Assembly (NCBI GenBank): GCA_963668365.1
Contig: OY764266.1
Location: 2,852,001 to 2,916,000, forward strand
Reading direction: 5' to 3'
Length of the DNA stretch: 64,000 bases
DNA from: VXNE01 sp963668365
GTDB taxonomy: Bacteria > Pseudomonadota > Gammaproteobacteria > Pseudomonadales > Azotimanducaceae
Notes under the pieces: generated by a model
What the model was told of the DNA's origin: nothing
The model's database searches: none
What the model saw: only the letters and a program-made list of their open reading frames with translations
In this document: positions 29,266 through 40,004 of the stretch, one piece after another
How positions within the stretch are numbered: position 1 is the stretch's first letter
Layout: each line of letters opens with the position of its first letter
Made by a program: the position numbers and the translations under genes

Positions 29266-29434
29266 CCCGCAGTGTCTGCGGCGATGCGGAATCGGTCGCG
29301 CGGCATTTCCGGCGCCGGAGCAGCAACCACGTCCCTCGGGTGCCTCCGTCGGTTCCCGCGCATGTTATTGCGCCGCATCAGGTCCTTGGCTGCGCGCGCG
29401 GTCCCGACCGGGCGTCCACTCCGCCAATGGCCCC

Positions 29435-30650
29435 TCAGCGTCGCTGTCGTGCCCTGTGGTACTTCCGTTTCGGATCGCGGGGTCCGCTGCCGATTTCCAC
29501 CACCAGACCCCGGTCGACAAGCTTCGCCAGCCTGCTTCGCGTGGCGCGCGGCGAGAGGCCGATGGCCCCGGCGATCTCGCTGGTGCTGCGTCCCTGGTCG
29601 TCCATCTCGTCGAGAATCGCCTGATCGGTGTCATCGACGGCTATTTCGCCGAGTGTTTCCGTGTGAATTGTCACGCGCAGTCGATTGCCGATCTCCTCCC
29701 ACACCGGCGCGGCCAACCCGGCATCTCGACACGCGGCGATCATTCGCTGTGCGCCGCTGCCCCACTGCTCCACGAGGCGGAGCTCGTGAAACACCCGACC
29801 AATGACGCGATTGCGCAGCTTGGAAACCCCGCGCGGCAGGTCGTCGAGCGTGAGTCCGAAGGGCAGCAGGCCGGGGTTTTCCACTTCCAGCCGGTCGTTG
29901 AAGATCGCGAGGCGGAGCGGCGCGCCGCGCCGCGAATAGTCCGCGTGGGCCACGGCGTTGACCAATGCTTCGCGCACGGCGACGGGCGGCACCCGCCATC
30001 GCGGAGCGCTGCGAACGTGACCGATTTCAACGCCCGAAGCCAAATGCCGCTCGACGAAAGCCACGCCCGCCGATATCGTCTCCGGCAACGGCATCGTGAT
30101 GTCGGCCTGATCCACGATTCTCGCCTTGTCCGTGCTGGCGAACCGACCAGCCTGCATCCAGGCGTCGGGGAAATGTCCGAGACGATTCCGCCCGTAGAGG
30201 AGAATCCCGCCCGCCGTGGGCACCTTGCGCCCCTGGTGGTCGGCGAGCAGGCCCAGGATATCGAGGTCGCGCCGCGCGAGTTGCCTGAACTCTGCAAAGG
30301 ACTCTGAAGCAGCTCGGAAGTCCAGCGCTTCCGAGTCGAGATCCGGCATCGGGCGCTCGTCGAACGACTCGTGACGGGCGAAACGGCGCATTTCGGCGAC
30401 GAGTTCCGCATCCGCGCGACGGTTGGTCGAGCCGACCCGCACATAGATGCCGGTTGCCGAATCCGGCCCCAGGTGATGCGGACGCGTCGCGCTAGGAAAG
30501 ACCTGCACCGCCAGGCAAATGCGTGTCGCGGTAGCGCAGTAGCTCGATATCGGGCAGCAGCCGGGGCGAGATGGTGTCGCCGATCAGGTTGGAGGCTCGT
30601 TCCTCAAGCGACCAGGGATCGGTCACGCCGCGTACTCCCCGGTGGGTCTC
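29435..30650 (-). pseudogene. AlbA_2/RecG-like DNA-binding protein, truncated and frameshifted
   Basis: The minus-strand frame 29435-30508 (357 residues) covers the C-terminal part of an AlbA_2 (Schlafen-like) ATP-binding transcriptional regulator: VYVRVGSTNRRADAELV-like IYVRVGSTNRRADAEL, AVREALVNAVAHADYSRRG, EVENPGLLPFGLT, SGAQRMIAACRD, and a winged-helix end. The missing upstream piece is in the next frame: GVRGVTDPWSLEERASNLIG, then ISPRLLPDIELLRYRDTHL at 30495-30650. The junction near 30500 carries about four extra bases that break the frame. Further 5' sequence is gone, replaced by the DUF1703 gene at 30728. Hence a non-functional remnant unless the stop is read through. Confidence 0.7.
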
Positions 30651-30727
30651 GGCCTTGCCCGGCCCGCCGGTCCTGCGGCGGAACCCCTTCTCTTTGACAT
30701 CGCCCCGCAACCGTCTAAGGTGAGACC

Positions 30728-32267
30728 ATGACTCGGCGCAGACTGCCCATAGGCTTGCAGACCTTCCGCGAGGTTCGGGAGGAAGACTGCTACTACGTCG
30801 ACAAGACGGCGCATATCGGGCGGCTGCTGGATGAGGGCAAACACTATTTCCTGTCCCGTCCGCGGCGGTTCGGCAAGAGCCTGTTCCTCGACACTTGCAA
30901 GGAGCTGTTCGAGGGCAACGAGGCTCTGTTCCGGGGGCTCGCCATCCACGACCGGTGGGACTGGTCGGTGCGCCATCCGGTGCTGCGCCTGAGTTTCGGC
31001 AGCGGTCACTTTCAGGGGCCGAACGACCTGCGCGTCGAGGTGGACGACCGGCTTCGCGACCTGGAGGACGCGGCAGGCGTATCCGCCCGCCATGTCGGCG
31101 CGGCTTCGCCACTTGATTGAGGCGCTGCACGGCAACACCGGCCAACGCGCTGCCGTGCTTGTCGACGAGTACGACAAGCCGATCCTGGATGCGCTGGAGG
31201 TGCCGGAGGTCGCGCACGCGAACCGCGACTTCCTGCGTGGCCTCTACGCGGTCGTCAAGGACTGCGACGCGCACATCCGGTTCAGCTTCATCACCGGCGT
31301 CAGCAAGTTCTCCAAGGTCAACCTGTTCTCGGGACTCAACAATCTCAGGGACATCACGCTGAATCCGGGCTACTCATCCATCTGCGGCTACACCGACGAG
31401 GACCTGGATGCCGTGTTCGCCCCGGAACTGGCCGACCTCGACCGGGACGAGATCCGCGATTGGTACAACGGCTACAGTTGGCGGGGCGACGACAGGGTCT
31501 ACAATCCGCATGACATCCTGCTGCTGTTCGACACCCGCGAATTCGCCGCGCACTGGTTCGAGACGGGCACGCCCGCGTTTCTTGTCGACACGCTGTTCGA
31601 GCGCCGGGTGAGCGCCTTGTCGCTGGACAACATGGTAAGCAGCGGCGAATTGTTGTCGACCTTCGATGTGGGCGACATGCCGACGGAGGCGCTGCTGTTT
31701 CAGACGGGCTACCTGACGATTACGGGCGTGGAGCCGCGCGCAGGAGAGATGTTCTACCGGCTGGGCTATCCGAACCGCGAGGTGCGCCAAAGCCTGAACC
31801 GCAGTCTCGCGAACCGAATGACCGGCGACGCGTCGATGCGGGTGGCGCACAGCGCGCGGCTCTACGATCTGCTGCTCGCCAACGACTTCGACGGTCTGCG
31901 GGCGCTGTTCCACGCGTTCTTCGCCGGCATTCCGCACCAGTGGTACACGAACAACGACATCGCGCAGTACGAGGGCTTCTACGCCAGCGTTTTCTACTCC
32001 TACTTCGCTGGCCTCGGCCTGGACGTGACTGTGGAGGACAGCACCAGCCTCGGGCGCCTGGACATGGCGGTGCGCTTCAACGGCAACGTCTACCTGTTCG
32101 AGTTCAAGGTCGTCGAGCTGGCCCTGGAGGGCGCCGCGATGATGCAGCTCAAGCGCCAGCGCTACGCGGACAAGTATCGCAACCTGGGAGAGCCGATCCA
32201 CCTCGTCGCCGTGGAGTTCAGCAGGGAGACGCGCAACCTGGCGGCGTTCGACGTGGAGCAGGCGTGA
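30728..32267 (+). pseudogene. DUF1703-type AAA-like/PD-(D/E)XK protein, frameshifted
   Basis: Two overlapping frames together make one protein. 30728-31120 encodes MTRRRLPIGLQTFREVREED and the P-loop-like FLSRPRRFGKSLFLDT. 31092-32267 encodes VLVDEYDKPILDALE, FITGVSKFSKVNLFSGLNNL, WYNGYSWRG and the C-terminal nuclease-like YLFEFKVVELALEG. The intact paralogue at 49646-51193 is collinear throughout, and the break corresponds to a one-base indel near 31105. Such proteins (AAA-ATPase_like plus DUF1703) are abundant mobile-genome genes of unknown function. Programmed frameshifting is possible but no slippery run is obvious. Confidence 0.75.
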
Positions 32268-32413
32268 GGCACGCGGCCCGGGTGACGGTTCCCATTCGGA
32301 GTGTGCCAGGCGCGCGTGCGTGCGGAGGTCTGTGCCATCGGTCTTTGCAGCCTAGGCTGACCGGTACCCGCGCGGGGAACGCGTTGATCGGGAAATAGTG
32401 GTTCGGGCGCGCT

Positions 32414-33385
32414 GTGGACATCATGGATCGGACATATGCACTTCACCGGATACTTGACGGTCGCCGATATCCCGTCGCCACACGTGACCTGATGAGCGAC
32501 TTCGAATGTTCGCGGTCGACCCTGCACAGGACCCTCACCCACCTGCGCGACGCGTTCGGCGCCCCAATCATCAATGTTCCCGGCCGTGGGTATTTTTATG
32601 ATCGAAGCGCAGGCAAGTTCGAGTTGCCGGGCCTGTGGTTCCGGGCCGACGAGCTGGAGGCGCTGCTGGTGATGGACCAACTGATCGAGAGCGTGCAGCC
32701 GGGTGTGCTGCACGCTCAGCTTGGTCCGCTGCGGAACAAGATCAAAGAACTGCTCGACCGGGGCGTAAGAGGCCGCCAGTCGTTCCCGACTCACCGGATA
32801 CGGATTCTGCGATCCCATGCGCGCCAGATTGCCCCGGAGAACTTCGTGCCTGTGGCGTCTGCGGTCGTTGAACGACGCTGGCTTAGGTTCGCCTATTCAG
32901 GCCGGGTGAGGGGCGAGACGACGCGCCGGGTCGCGTCCCCGCAGCGCCTGGTCTATTACCGGGATCAGTGGTACCTCGATGCCTGGGACGAAGGCAGGGA
33001 CGGCCTTCGTACTTTCTCGATTGACCGCATGACGGATATGGAGGTTCTCGACCACAGCGTGCGCGAGATTGGCGAGGATGAACTGGATGCTCTGCTCACG
33101 GCTGGCTACGGACTGTTCGCGGGTCCGGCGAAGCACACGGCGCGCCTGCGTTTTACGGCAGAACGCGCACGGTGGGTTGCCGACGAGACCTGGCACCCGG
33201 ACCAGACCGGGCGATTTTTGCCAGACGGGCGGTACGAACTCAGCGTTCCGTACTCGGACGAGCGGGAACTGGTGGGCGAGATTCTACGACACGGGCCGGA
33301 CGCGAAGGTTGTCGCGCCTGCTTCCTTGGTGCGGGTCGTTCGCGATCGACTCGAACGCGCGGCTGCTCGGTACGCCGTGGAATGA
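32414..33385 (+). CDS. WYL-domain transcriptional regulator (intact copy)
   Basis: 323 residues: N-terminal winged helix (HRILDGRRYPVATRDLMSDF, CSRSTLHRTLTHLRD), then the WYL ligand-binding domain including FVPVASAVVERRWLRFAYSG and RVASPQRLVYYRDQWYLDAW with its W-Y-L. A C-terminal WCX-like domain follows (GLFAGPAKHTARLRFTAERA). WYL proteins regulate many CRISPR and defence loci by sensing nucleotides or nucleic acid. The nearest intact genes are hicAB and the cas cluster. Two further damaged copies lie at 35643 and 48577, all next to cas3-type sequence, which makes a role in controlling this locus plausible. Confidence 0.88.
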   Translation: MDIMDRTYALHRILDGRRYPVATRDLMSDFECSRSTLHRTLTHLRDAFGAPIINVPGRGYFYDRSAGKFELPGLWFRADELEALLVMDQLIESVQPGVLHAQLGPLRNKIKELLDRGVRGRQSFPTHRIRILRSHARQIAPENFVPVASAVVERRWLRFAYSGRVRGETTRRVASPQRLVYYRDQWYLDAWDEGRDGLRTFSIDRMTDMEVLDHSVREIGEDELDALLTAGYGLFAGPAKHTARLRFTAERARWVADETWHPDQTGRFLPDGRYELSVPYSDERELVGEILRHGPDAKVVAPASLVRVVRDRLERAAARYAVE

Positions 33386-33465
33386 TCTTCGCGTGTGTCA
33401 GGATTTGAAACAGCACGTTGGCAAGCTGGATGCACGAGAGCGGATGACTCAAGGCTGAATCCATC

Positions 33466-33666
33466 GTGCACACGGTACGTGAGGCTATCCGGTTGATCGG
33501 GGACGACGGTTGGCGGCTGGTGCGGACTCGAGGAAGTCACCGGCAATACAAACACCCAACAAAGAGAGGACGGGTTACCATCCCCGGTCGCCCGGGCGAC
33601 GACTTGGCGCCAGGCACATGGAACAGCATTCTGAAGCAGGCTGGACTCAAGGGAGGCGACGAATGA
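33466..33666 (+). CDS. hicA: HicA-type toxin (second pair)
   Basis: 66 residues of the YcfA/HicA family: VREAIRLIGDDGWRLVRTRG, SHRQYKHPTKRGRVTIPGRP with the catalytic His in GSHRQ, and GTWNSILKQAGL. Unlike the pair at 2.3 kb it belongs to the short HicA branch. Start GTG 33466 (the only one giving a full domain). The hicB start overlaps its stop by 4 bases. Confidence 0.88.
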   Translation: MHTVREAIRLIGDDGWRLVRTRGSHRQYKHPTKRGRVTIPGRPGDDLAPGTWNSILKQAGLKGGDE

Positions 33667-33869
33667 AATACGCCGTGGTGATTGAGAAGGCAACGAACAA
33701 CTACTCGGCCTACGTGCCCGATCTGCCGGGTTGCGTGGCCACAGGCCGGACAAGATCAGGAGCTGCTCAACAGATTCGAGAAGCCATCGCATTCCATCTC
33801 GAAGGTCTGCGGGAGGACGGGGCGTCGATCCCGGAGCCTCGGACTTCTACTGATGTGGTGGAGGTGTAG
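33663..33869 (+). CDS. hicB: HicB-type antitoxin (second pair)
   Basis: 68 residues, MKYAVVIEKATNNYSAYVPD, LPGCVATG, then IREAIAFHLEGLREDG, the classic compact HicB fold. ATG 33663 overlaps the hicA stop; earlier in-frame codons lie inside hicA. This short HicB lacks an added DNA-binding domain, so autoregulation may depend on the toxin complex. Insert-like cassette between the WYL gene and a cas3 fragment. Confidence 0.86.
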   Translation: MKYAVVIEKATNNYSAYVPDLPGCVATGRTRSGAAQQIREAIAFHLEGLREDGASIPEPRTSTDVVEV

Positions 33870-33911
33870 CTATTCGGCGCAAACGGCAAACCTTGCAGAT
33901 TGACCTCCATC

Positions 33912-35642
33912 ATGCAACACCTGCCTGATCAAGTGAATCGGTTCGACCTCCTGTTCGCGAAAGGAACGGGTTTTCGTCCGTACGGGTACCAAGAAAGCCT
34001 CGCGTGCGGGAGTCGCCGCTCCCGTTGCCATGATCACTGGCTGAGCGACAGCACTGGTTGTCAGTCGATGCTCATCGAGATCCCCACTGGCTTTGGGAAG
34101 ACCGGCGCGGTCGTCTTGGCTTGGATCTGGAACCGCGTCCTGAAAAGTCGCGATGACTGGCCGCGTCGTCTTGTCTATTGCCTTCCCATGCGGACGCTTG
34201 TCGAACAAACCATCCGGAACACGCGTCAATGGCTGGATAACCTCGGGATTTCAAATCAGGTCGGACTTCATGTCCTCATGGGAGGCGAAGATGGTGGCGA
34301 GTGGGATATTTTTCCTGAGCAGAACGCCGTCCTTGTAGGCACTCAGGACATGCTCCTCTCCCGAGCTTTCAATCGTGGATACGGGATGAGCCGGTATCGC
34401 TGGCCGATGCACTTCGGGCCTTTGAATAACGATTGCCTATGGGTTATGGACGAAGTGCAGTTGATGGGGCCTGCGCTTTGGACATCGGCGCAACTCGACT
34501 GGATGAGGACTGATCGCTTCGCGAGCCTCAAGCCCTGCTACACATGGTGGATGAGCGCAACAATCCGTCCGAAGTTTCTCCAGACGCCTGATCGCGAGAG
34601 AGCGAAGCTGCCCACACCAAGGCTTGTCCGATTGGCCAAACGCGACCAGACACACGAGATTCTCCATGCTCGTCGTCCATGCCAGCTATGGAAGCCACCG
34701 GCTTCGCTTGCGAAGACGCGCAAAAGGCAATCCGGCGGTGAGAAGCTGGCGGCATTTGCCCAAACCTTGGCAGAGGCAGTGATCGACGAGCATCGGGAGG
34801 GGAGCTTGAGTCTTGTCGTCTGCAACGCCGTCTCGGTCGCGCAGCGGATATACGTAGCCGTCAGAGACACCTATAAAGGTAGTTCTGCCGTAGTTCTTTT
34901 GACGTCGCGGTTTCGCGCGATGGATCGCAGGGAACATCAGGACAAGCTTCTTGCCTTTGAAGCTGCGCGCAAACGCGCCGCGACGGGCGACCCTGTCTCG
35001 GTTCCAGGGCTCATCTGCGTGTCCACACAGGTGATCGAAGCGGGCGTCGACATATCGTCGCGGCGGTTGTGGTCGGAAATTGCCCCTTGGGCATCGACAG
35101 TTCAACGTCTCGGGCGGCTGAATCGGGATGGGCGACTGAACGGGGACGCCCGCGCCTGGTTTTGGGAAGGACCGGAAAAGCCGAAGCGAAATGCGCAGTT
35201 CATCGGTCCCTATAACGTCGAGGCGGTCGAACTCGGACATACGCTTGTCAACGGGTTGATCAAGGAGTGGGAATCCGACGAAAAGGTATCCGGAAGAGAC
35301 GCCTTGGTGAGGTTGAGCGCGCAAAACGGCATGAGTGACTTGGTCGAGAAAGCGCTGACACCGCCTCCCGAACCGTGCCCGAGGGCAATTGACGTGCATG
35401 GACTCTTTTCGACGGAACCGGATGTCTTCGGCGGCTTTACTGACGTAAGCCCATTCGTTCGAAACCAGGACGAAAACGCTGACGTGACGGTCTTTTGGCG
35501 CGACTGGCGGTCGGATGCCGAGCTGCGGCGATCAGAAAACTTGACTGGTCCAGCATTCGCTCGTGACGACGGATGCACCGTGGCCATCGGCAGATTGCGT
35601 GGGTTTCTGGAGAAGGGAAACGCATGGATTTGGATACAGAAC
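33912..35642 (+). pseudogene. cas3: Cas3-family helicase, 3' truncated and fused in frame to a WYL gene
   Basis: A Cas3 helicase of the type I-G/I-U-like group. The helicase motifs are intact: MLIEIPTGFGKTGAVVLAW (Walker A), VLVGTQDMLLSRAFNRGYGM, LWVMDEVQLMGPALW (DEVQ box), WWMSATIRPKFL, LICVSTQVIEAGVDIS and STVQRLGRLNRDGR. After about residue 575 (FLEKGNAWIW) the protein stops resembling Cas3 and runs straight into a WYL regulator. The missing end would carry the rest of Cas3, including the usual HD nuclease in this group. This is probably a deletion join and not a working Cas3; a second, complete cas3 follows. Confidence 0.72.
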
Positions 35643-36619
35643 ATGGACATGGAGCGCGCATTCGCACTTCATCGGATATTCAATGGCCGTCGATACCCCG
35701 TCCCGACAGCGGCGTTGATGACGGAACTCGAATGCTCCCGCTCCACGCTGCACAGGGCGATCTGCCATCTGCGTGACTCGCTGGGCGCACCCGTGTCGAA
35801 TGAACCCGGACGCGGGTATTTCTATGATCGCAAGGCTGGCAAGTTCGAGTTGCCTGGCCTGTGGTTCCGCGCCGACGAGTTGGAGGCGCTGCTGGTGATG
35901 GACCAACTGATCGAGAACGTGCAGCCGGGTGTGCTGCACGGTCAGATCGATCCGCTAAGGGACAAGATCAAAGAGCTGCTCGATCATGGCGTGAGAGGCT
36001 GTGAGTCGTTTCCGACGCACCGGATACGGATCCTGCGATCCCATGCGCGCCAGGTTGCGCCAGCGAAGTTCGTACCTGTGGCGTCTGCAGTCGTTGAACG
36101 ACGCCGGCTCGCGTTCGCCTATGCGGGCCGGGTGAGGGGCGAGACGACGCGCCGGACCGCGTCCCCGCAACGCCTGGTTTACTGCTGGGACCAGTGGTAT
36201 CTCGAAGTCTGGGATGAAGGTAGGGACGGCCTTCGTACTTTCTCGATTGATCGCATGGCGGATATCGAGGTCCTCGCCTGCGGTGCGCGCGAAAGAAAAT
36301 TGGTGAGGATGAACTGGATGCTCTGCTCACGGCTGGCTACGGACTGTTCGCGGGTCCGGCGAAGCGCACGGCGCGTCTGCGTTTCACGGCGGAGCGGGCG
36401 CGGTGGGTCGCCGACGAAACCTGGCACCCGGACCAGACCGGGCATTTCCTGCCCGACGGACGGTACGAGTTGACGGTGCCGTACGCGGATGCGCGGGAAC
36501 TGGTGGGGGAGATTCTGCGACACGGTCCTGATGTGGAGGTGGTGGCGCCTGCTTCCTTGATCAACTTGGTTCGGGACCGGCTGGAACGCGCGGCTGGTCG
36601 GTATTCGGCACTTAGGTAG
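35643..36619 (+). pseudogene. WYL-domain regulator, second copy, frameshifted
   Basis: Collinear with the intact WYL gene at 32414: MDMERAFALHRIFNGRRYPV, CSRSTLHRAICHLRDSLGAP, FELPGLWFRADELEALLVMD and LVYCWDQWYLEVWDEGRDGL. Near 36290 the frame shifts (GARERKLVRMNW replaces the expected EIGEDELDALL) and the rest, FAGPAKRTARLRFTAERARW and so on, continues in another frame to TAG 36617-36619. The upstream cas3 fragment reads through into this ORF without a stop. DNA identity to the first copy is very high in the middle of the gene, suggesting recent duplication or gene conversion. Confidence 0.75.
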
Positions 36620-36810
36620 GCGGCGTGTTGCGGGATTTGACACACGCGGATGGTACGTTCACTCGGCGTTTGCTTGGTCGAACCTCGATGACAGCGATAA
36701 AGCAGCCTCATACGCCGTCATCCACTCGGGTATTTTGATACATTGGTCCTGGTGACATCGTCCGGAATGCCGCTACTTGCCGTTACATTCTCTGCGTTTT
36801 CGGCTCGGTT

Positions 36811-36824
36811 GTGATGAAAATCAC
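36811..36824. promoter_or_regulatory. Candidate operator upstream of the cas operon
   Basis: GTGAT-GAAA-ATCAC is a short perfect inverted repeat 64 bases before the cas3 start, in the 268-base gap after the damaged WYL gene. The gap otherwise shows no gene. A WYL or other dimeric regulator could bind here; short palindromes also occur by chance. Confidence 0.3.
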
Positions 36825-36887
36825 GATGAATCAACGGGTCGGCGGAGCCCTCATGGGGTCCAAGGGGCCGCACAATGGGGCTAGCGT

Positions 36888-39800
36888 GTGAAGGAGCCAA
36901 GGTTGCCCCGTGGGGAACTGGACGCGACGGATTTTGACCGGTTCTTCGCCGCGCTATGGAAAAAGCCTCCGTTTGCCTGGCAAAGATCCCTCGCGGCTCG
37001 CGTGATGTCCAAGGACCCATTGTCTCAACCTGTTTCTTCAAATGCCAATGGGCCCGATGGCGCTGAAGATGGCGCTGTGCCAATGGGAAGGTCGCCGTGG
37101 CCGGAGGCCATCGCCCTCCCGACGGCATCGGGCAAAACGGCGTGTATGGACATCGCGGTGTTCGCCTTGGCGGCGCAGGCGGGGCGTTTGGACACCGGCC
37201 AAGTCATTACGGCACCACGCCGCGTCTTCTTCGTGGTGGACCGCCGCATTATTGTCGATGAAGCGTACGAGCGCGCTCGTCGTGTCGCGAACCAGCTCGT
37301 GGCGGCGAACGAGGGCATTCTCAAAACTGTCAAGGACAATCTCCTGCGCATTTGCGGGGCGGGGCCGATGGGTGCCCGGGAAGGCCACGAACGTCCGTTG
37401 GCGGTTCACGCGCTACGCGGCGGCATGTACCGTTCAGAGAGCTGGGCGCGTAATCCGTTGCAGCCGACGATCATCGCTTCCACCGTCGACCAGATCGGCT
37501 CCCGTCTTCTTTTCCGCGCCTACGGGCGGGGTTCCGGAACTTGGCCGATCTACGCGGGCCTGGTTGCCAACGACAGCTTGATCCTGCTCGACGAAGCTCA
37601 CTGTTCGCGGCCGTTCCTGCAAACGCTCCAAGCTGTCCAGAGATATCGAACATGGGCGCACGCACCGTTGAAGCGCTGCTTTTATCCGGTAGTCATGTCA
37701 GCGACGCCGCCGTCTGTATTGCAGGACGTATTTGACGACTCGTCTGGCGAGGGGGCCGACCAATGCCATCCGCTTGGCAGGCGCCAGTTGGCCAGGAAAC
37801 CTGCGAGGCTGCGGGAAGTCGTCAAAGCCAAGGGCAAGAACGTGCTTGGCGAACTATCGAAGGAACTGGCGGAGGCCGCCCGCCGAATCCTCGGTGACGG
37901 ACGGCAGGCGGTTGTCGTATTCGTCAACCGCGTTGCGACGGCTCGGGAAACCTACGCGCTGCTGCGTGGACCGGAAGTTGACGCGGTGCTGCTGACCGGC
38001 CGTATGCGTTCGGTGGACAAGGACGCTGTCATCAAGCGACTGAGACAATTGAGTCTCCACTCGGATCAGTCGGCGAACCGAGAGCTGCAAAGGTCGGCAA
38101 TCGTTGTCGCCACGCAGACCTTGGAAGTAGGGGCCGATTTGGATTTCGATGGCCTCGTAACCGAATGTGCAAGTTTGGACGCCTTGCAGCAGCGGTTTGG
38201 ACGCCTGAACCGCATGGGCCGCAATGTCGACGGCCGTGCCGAGATTCTCATTCGCGGCGATCAGATCGAACCAAAGGAGGACGATCCGGTCTACGGCAAG
38301 TCGTTGCCGAAGACTTGGGCATCGCTTTGCAAGATCGCGAACGAGTCGGGCGAGGTGGACTTCGGTATCGCAGCACTGCGTCGCTTGCGGCCCGACGGCG
38401 AAACCTTGGCTGAACTCAATGCACCGGCGGAGGATGCGCCAGTCATGCTGCCGGCCCATGTGGACTGCTGGTCCCAAACCGCGCCGGAACCGCAGCCGTC
38501 GCCGGACGTGGCGCTGTTTCTTCACGGCCCGCGCGAAAGTGCTCCGGACGTGCAGGTGTGTTGGCGCGCGGGCCTCGATCTGTCCAGCGAAGAGACCCAG
38601 GACGATGCCTTGGCGTTCTTGTCGCTTTGTCCGCCGAGCAGCGTGGAGACGTTGCCGGTGCCCATCGGCGTGTTCCGACGCTGGCTAGCCGGAAGGGAAA
38701 ACGAGGACGACTACAGTGCCGACGTGGAGGGGGTCTATGCGGAGGACGTAACCACCGAGTCGGCAGAGTGTTTGAACCATGCGCTGAGGCGGGTGGTTCG
38801 TTGGCGGGGGAGGGAGACGGAGCGCGATTCGGTTACAGCCAATCCGTCCGATGTTCGACCCGGTGACGTCGTCGTCGTGCCCGCCACGCATCCCGGCTCG
38901 TGGCAGCGGCTCGGCGACGTCCTTCTCGATACTCCTGACGCACCCGCCGCACTTGACGTAGGCGATCAAGCCCACCGGCTCGCGCGGGCGAAGCCGGTTC
39001 TTCGTTTGCATCGCGACCTCGTCGATGCCTGGCCCGACATGCTATCTGCGAAGGCGACCGCAAAATCGCTCTTGGACGGCGAACTCGAACAGAGATATGA
39101 AGAAGATCCCGACGAGGTCGTCGAGGCGGTCGGAGAGGTGCTCGCCGAACTGGCTGCATGTACGGCATCGGATCGATGGTCTTGGCTGCCGCAGGCGGCG
39201 AAGGAACTCAAGACGGAGTGCTCCACCGCCCGAGGGCTTCGTCGCGCCTGCCGACTGGTCGGTACCGGGAGTCTGGTGGTGGCGGGCCGTCGCCGGGTGA
39301 CGGCGCTCGCCCACGAAGCCGACGCGTTCAGCGATGAGGACGATGCCACGGCGTCGGGCATCTCGCACCCGGGCCGCAAGCCCGTGCGTCTCCGCACACA
39401 TCTTCCCGGCGTCGAGGAGTTCGCTCGCCAGCACGCGATCGGCTGCGGTCTGCGGAAAGATCTGACGGATGCGGTCGCCCGGGCTGGGTTGCTGCATGAT
39501 CTTGGCAAGGCTGATCCACGATTCCAGTCGTTGCTGGAAGGGGGTTCGCGTTGGGTCGGCGGGGAACCGTTGGCGAAGTCCGCCAACATGCCAGAAACGA
39601 ACGCCGCCCGGCGACGTGCGCGAGAGACCTCCGGTTATCCCGAAGGCGGCAGACACGAACTGCTGTCAGTCCGTATGGCCGAAACGACACCGGCGCTGCT
39701 GCCGGAAGATCCGGATTTGCAGGATCTCGTTCTCCATCTGGTTGCGAGCCACCACGGCTACTGCCGCCCGTTCGCCCCAGTAGTCAATGACGAAGAACCT

Positions 39801-40004
39801 ACGGCGGTGGAGTTCGAGTTGTGTGGCCACAAGATGCGCTGGTGCGGTGCGACATGCTTGGAACGTCTCGACTCGGGCGTCGCGGACCGCTACTGGCGGC
39901 TGACCGGCCGCTACGGGTGGTGGGGACTCGCTTGGCTAGAGGCCCTGCTGCGCCTAGCCGACTGGCGCCGTAGCGAGTGGGAGGAAACCCACGATGAAGA
40001 ATGA
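36888..40004 (+). CDS. cas3: Cas3 helicase-nuclease, type I-G
   Basis: A 1038-residue effector nuclease recruited by Cascade to unwind and degrade target DNA. Helicase first: ALPTASGKTACMDIAVF near residue 77, VFFVVDRRIIVDEAYERA, LILLDEAHCSRPFL (DEAH, about 234), VVMSATPPSV, VVATQTLEVGADLDFD and LQQRFGRLNRMGR. The HD nuclease is at the C-terminus: ARAGLLHDLGKADPRFQSLL (HD near 870), GRHELLS and ASHHGYCRPF. Helicase-then-HD order is characteristic of GSU0051-type Cas3 in type I-G. It opens the effector operon and overlaps the next gene by 11 bases. Confidence 0.93.
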   Translation: MKEPRLPRGELDATDFDRFFAALWKKPPFAWQRSLAARVMSKDPLSQPVSSNANGPDGAEDGAVPMGRSPWPEAIALPTASGKTACMDIAVFALAAQAGRLDTGQVITAPRRVFFVVDRRIIVDEAYERARRVANQLVAANEGILKTVKDNLLRICGAGPMGAREGHERPLAVHALRGGMYRSESWARNPLQPTIIASTVDQIGSRLLFRAYGRGSGTWPIYAGLVANDSLILLDEAHCSRPFLQTLQAVQRYRTWAHAPLKRCFYPVVMSATPPSVLQDVFDDSSGEGADQCHPLGRRQLARKPARLREVVKAKGKNVLGELSKELAEAARRILGDGRQAVVVFVNRVATARETYALLRGPEVDAVLLTGRMRSVDKDAVIKRLRQLSLHSDQSANRELQRSAIVVATQTLEVGADLDFDGLVTECASLDALQQRFGRLNRMGRNVDGRAEILIRGDQIEPKEDDPVYGKSLPKTWASLCKIANESGEVDFGIAALRRLRPDGETLAELNAPAEDAPVMLPAHVDCWSQTAPEPQPSPDVALFLHGPRESAPDVQVCWRAGLDLSSEETQDDALAFLSLCPPSSVETLPVPIGVFRRWLAGRENEDDYSADVEGVYAEDVTTESAECLNHALRRVVRWRGRETERDSVTANPSDVRPGDVVVVPATHPGSWQRLGDVLLDTPDAPAALDVGDQAHRLARAKPVLRLHRDLVDAWPDMLSAKATAKSLLDGELEQRYEEDPDEVVEAVGEVLAELAACTASDRWSWLPQAAKELKTECSTARGLRRACRLVGTGSLVVAGRRRVTALAHEADAFSDEDDATASGISHPGRKPVRLRTHLPGVEEFARQHAIGCGLRKDLTDAVARAGLLHDLGKADPRFQSLLEGGSRWVGGEPLAKSANMPETNAARRRARETSGYPEGGRHELLSVRMAETTPALLPEDPDLQDLVLHLVASHHGYCRPFAPVVNDEEPTAVEFELCGHKMRWCGATCLERLDSGVADRYWRLTGRYGWWGLAWLEALLRLADWRRSEWEETHDEE

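Noticed and set aside
29266..29434. Possible SRAP/YedK-like start (SVCGDAESVARHF) after the small ORF
   Set aside because: Only a dozen residues are suggestive and the expected Met-Cys-Gly N-terminus is not present; nothing further matches.
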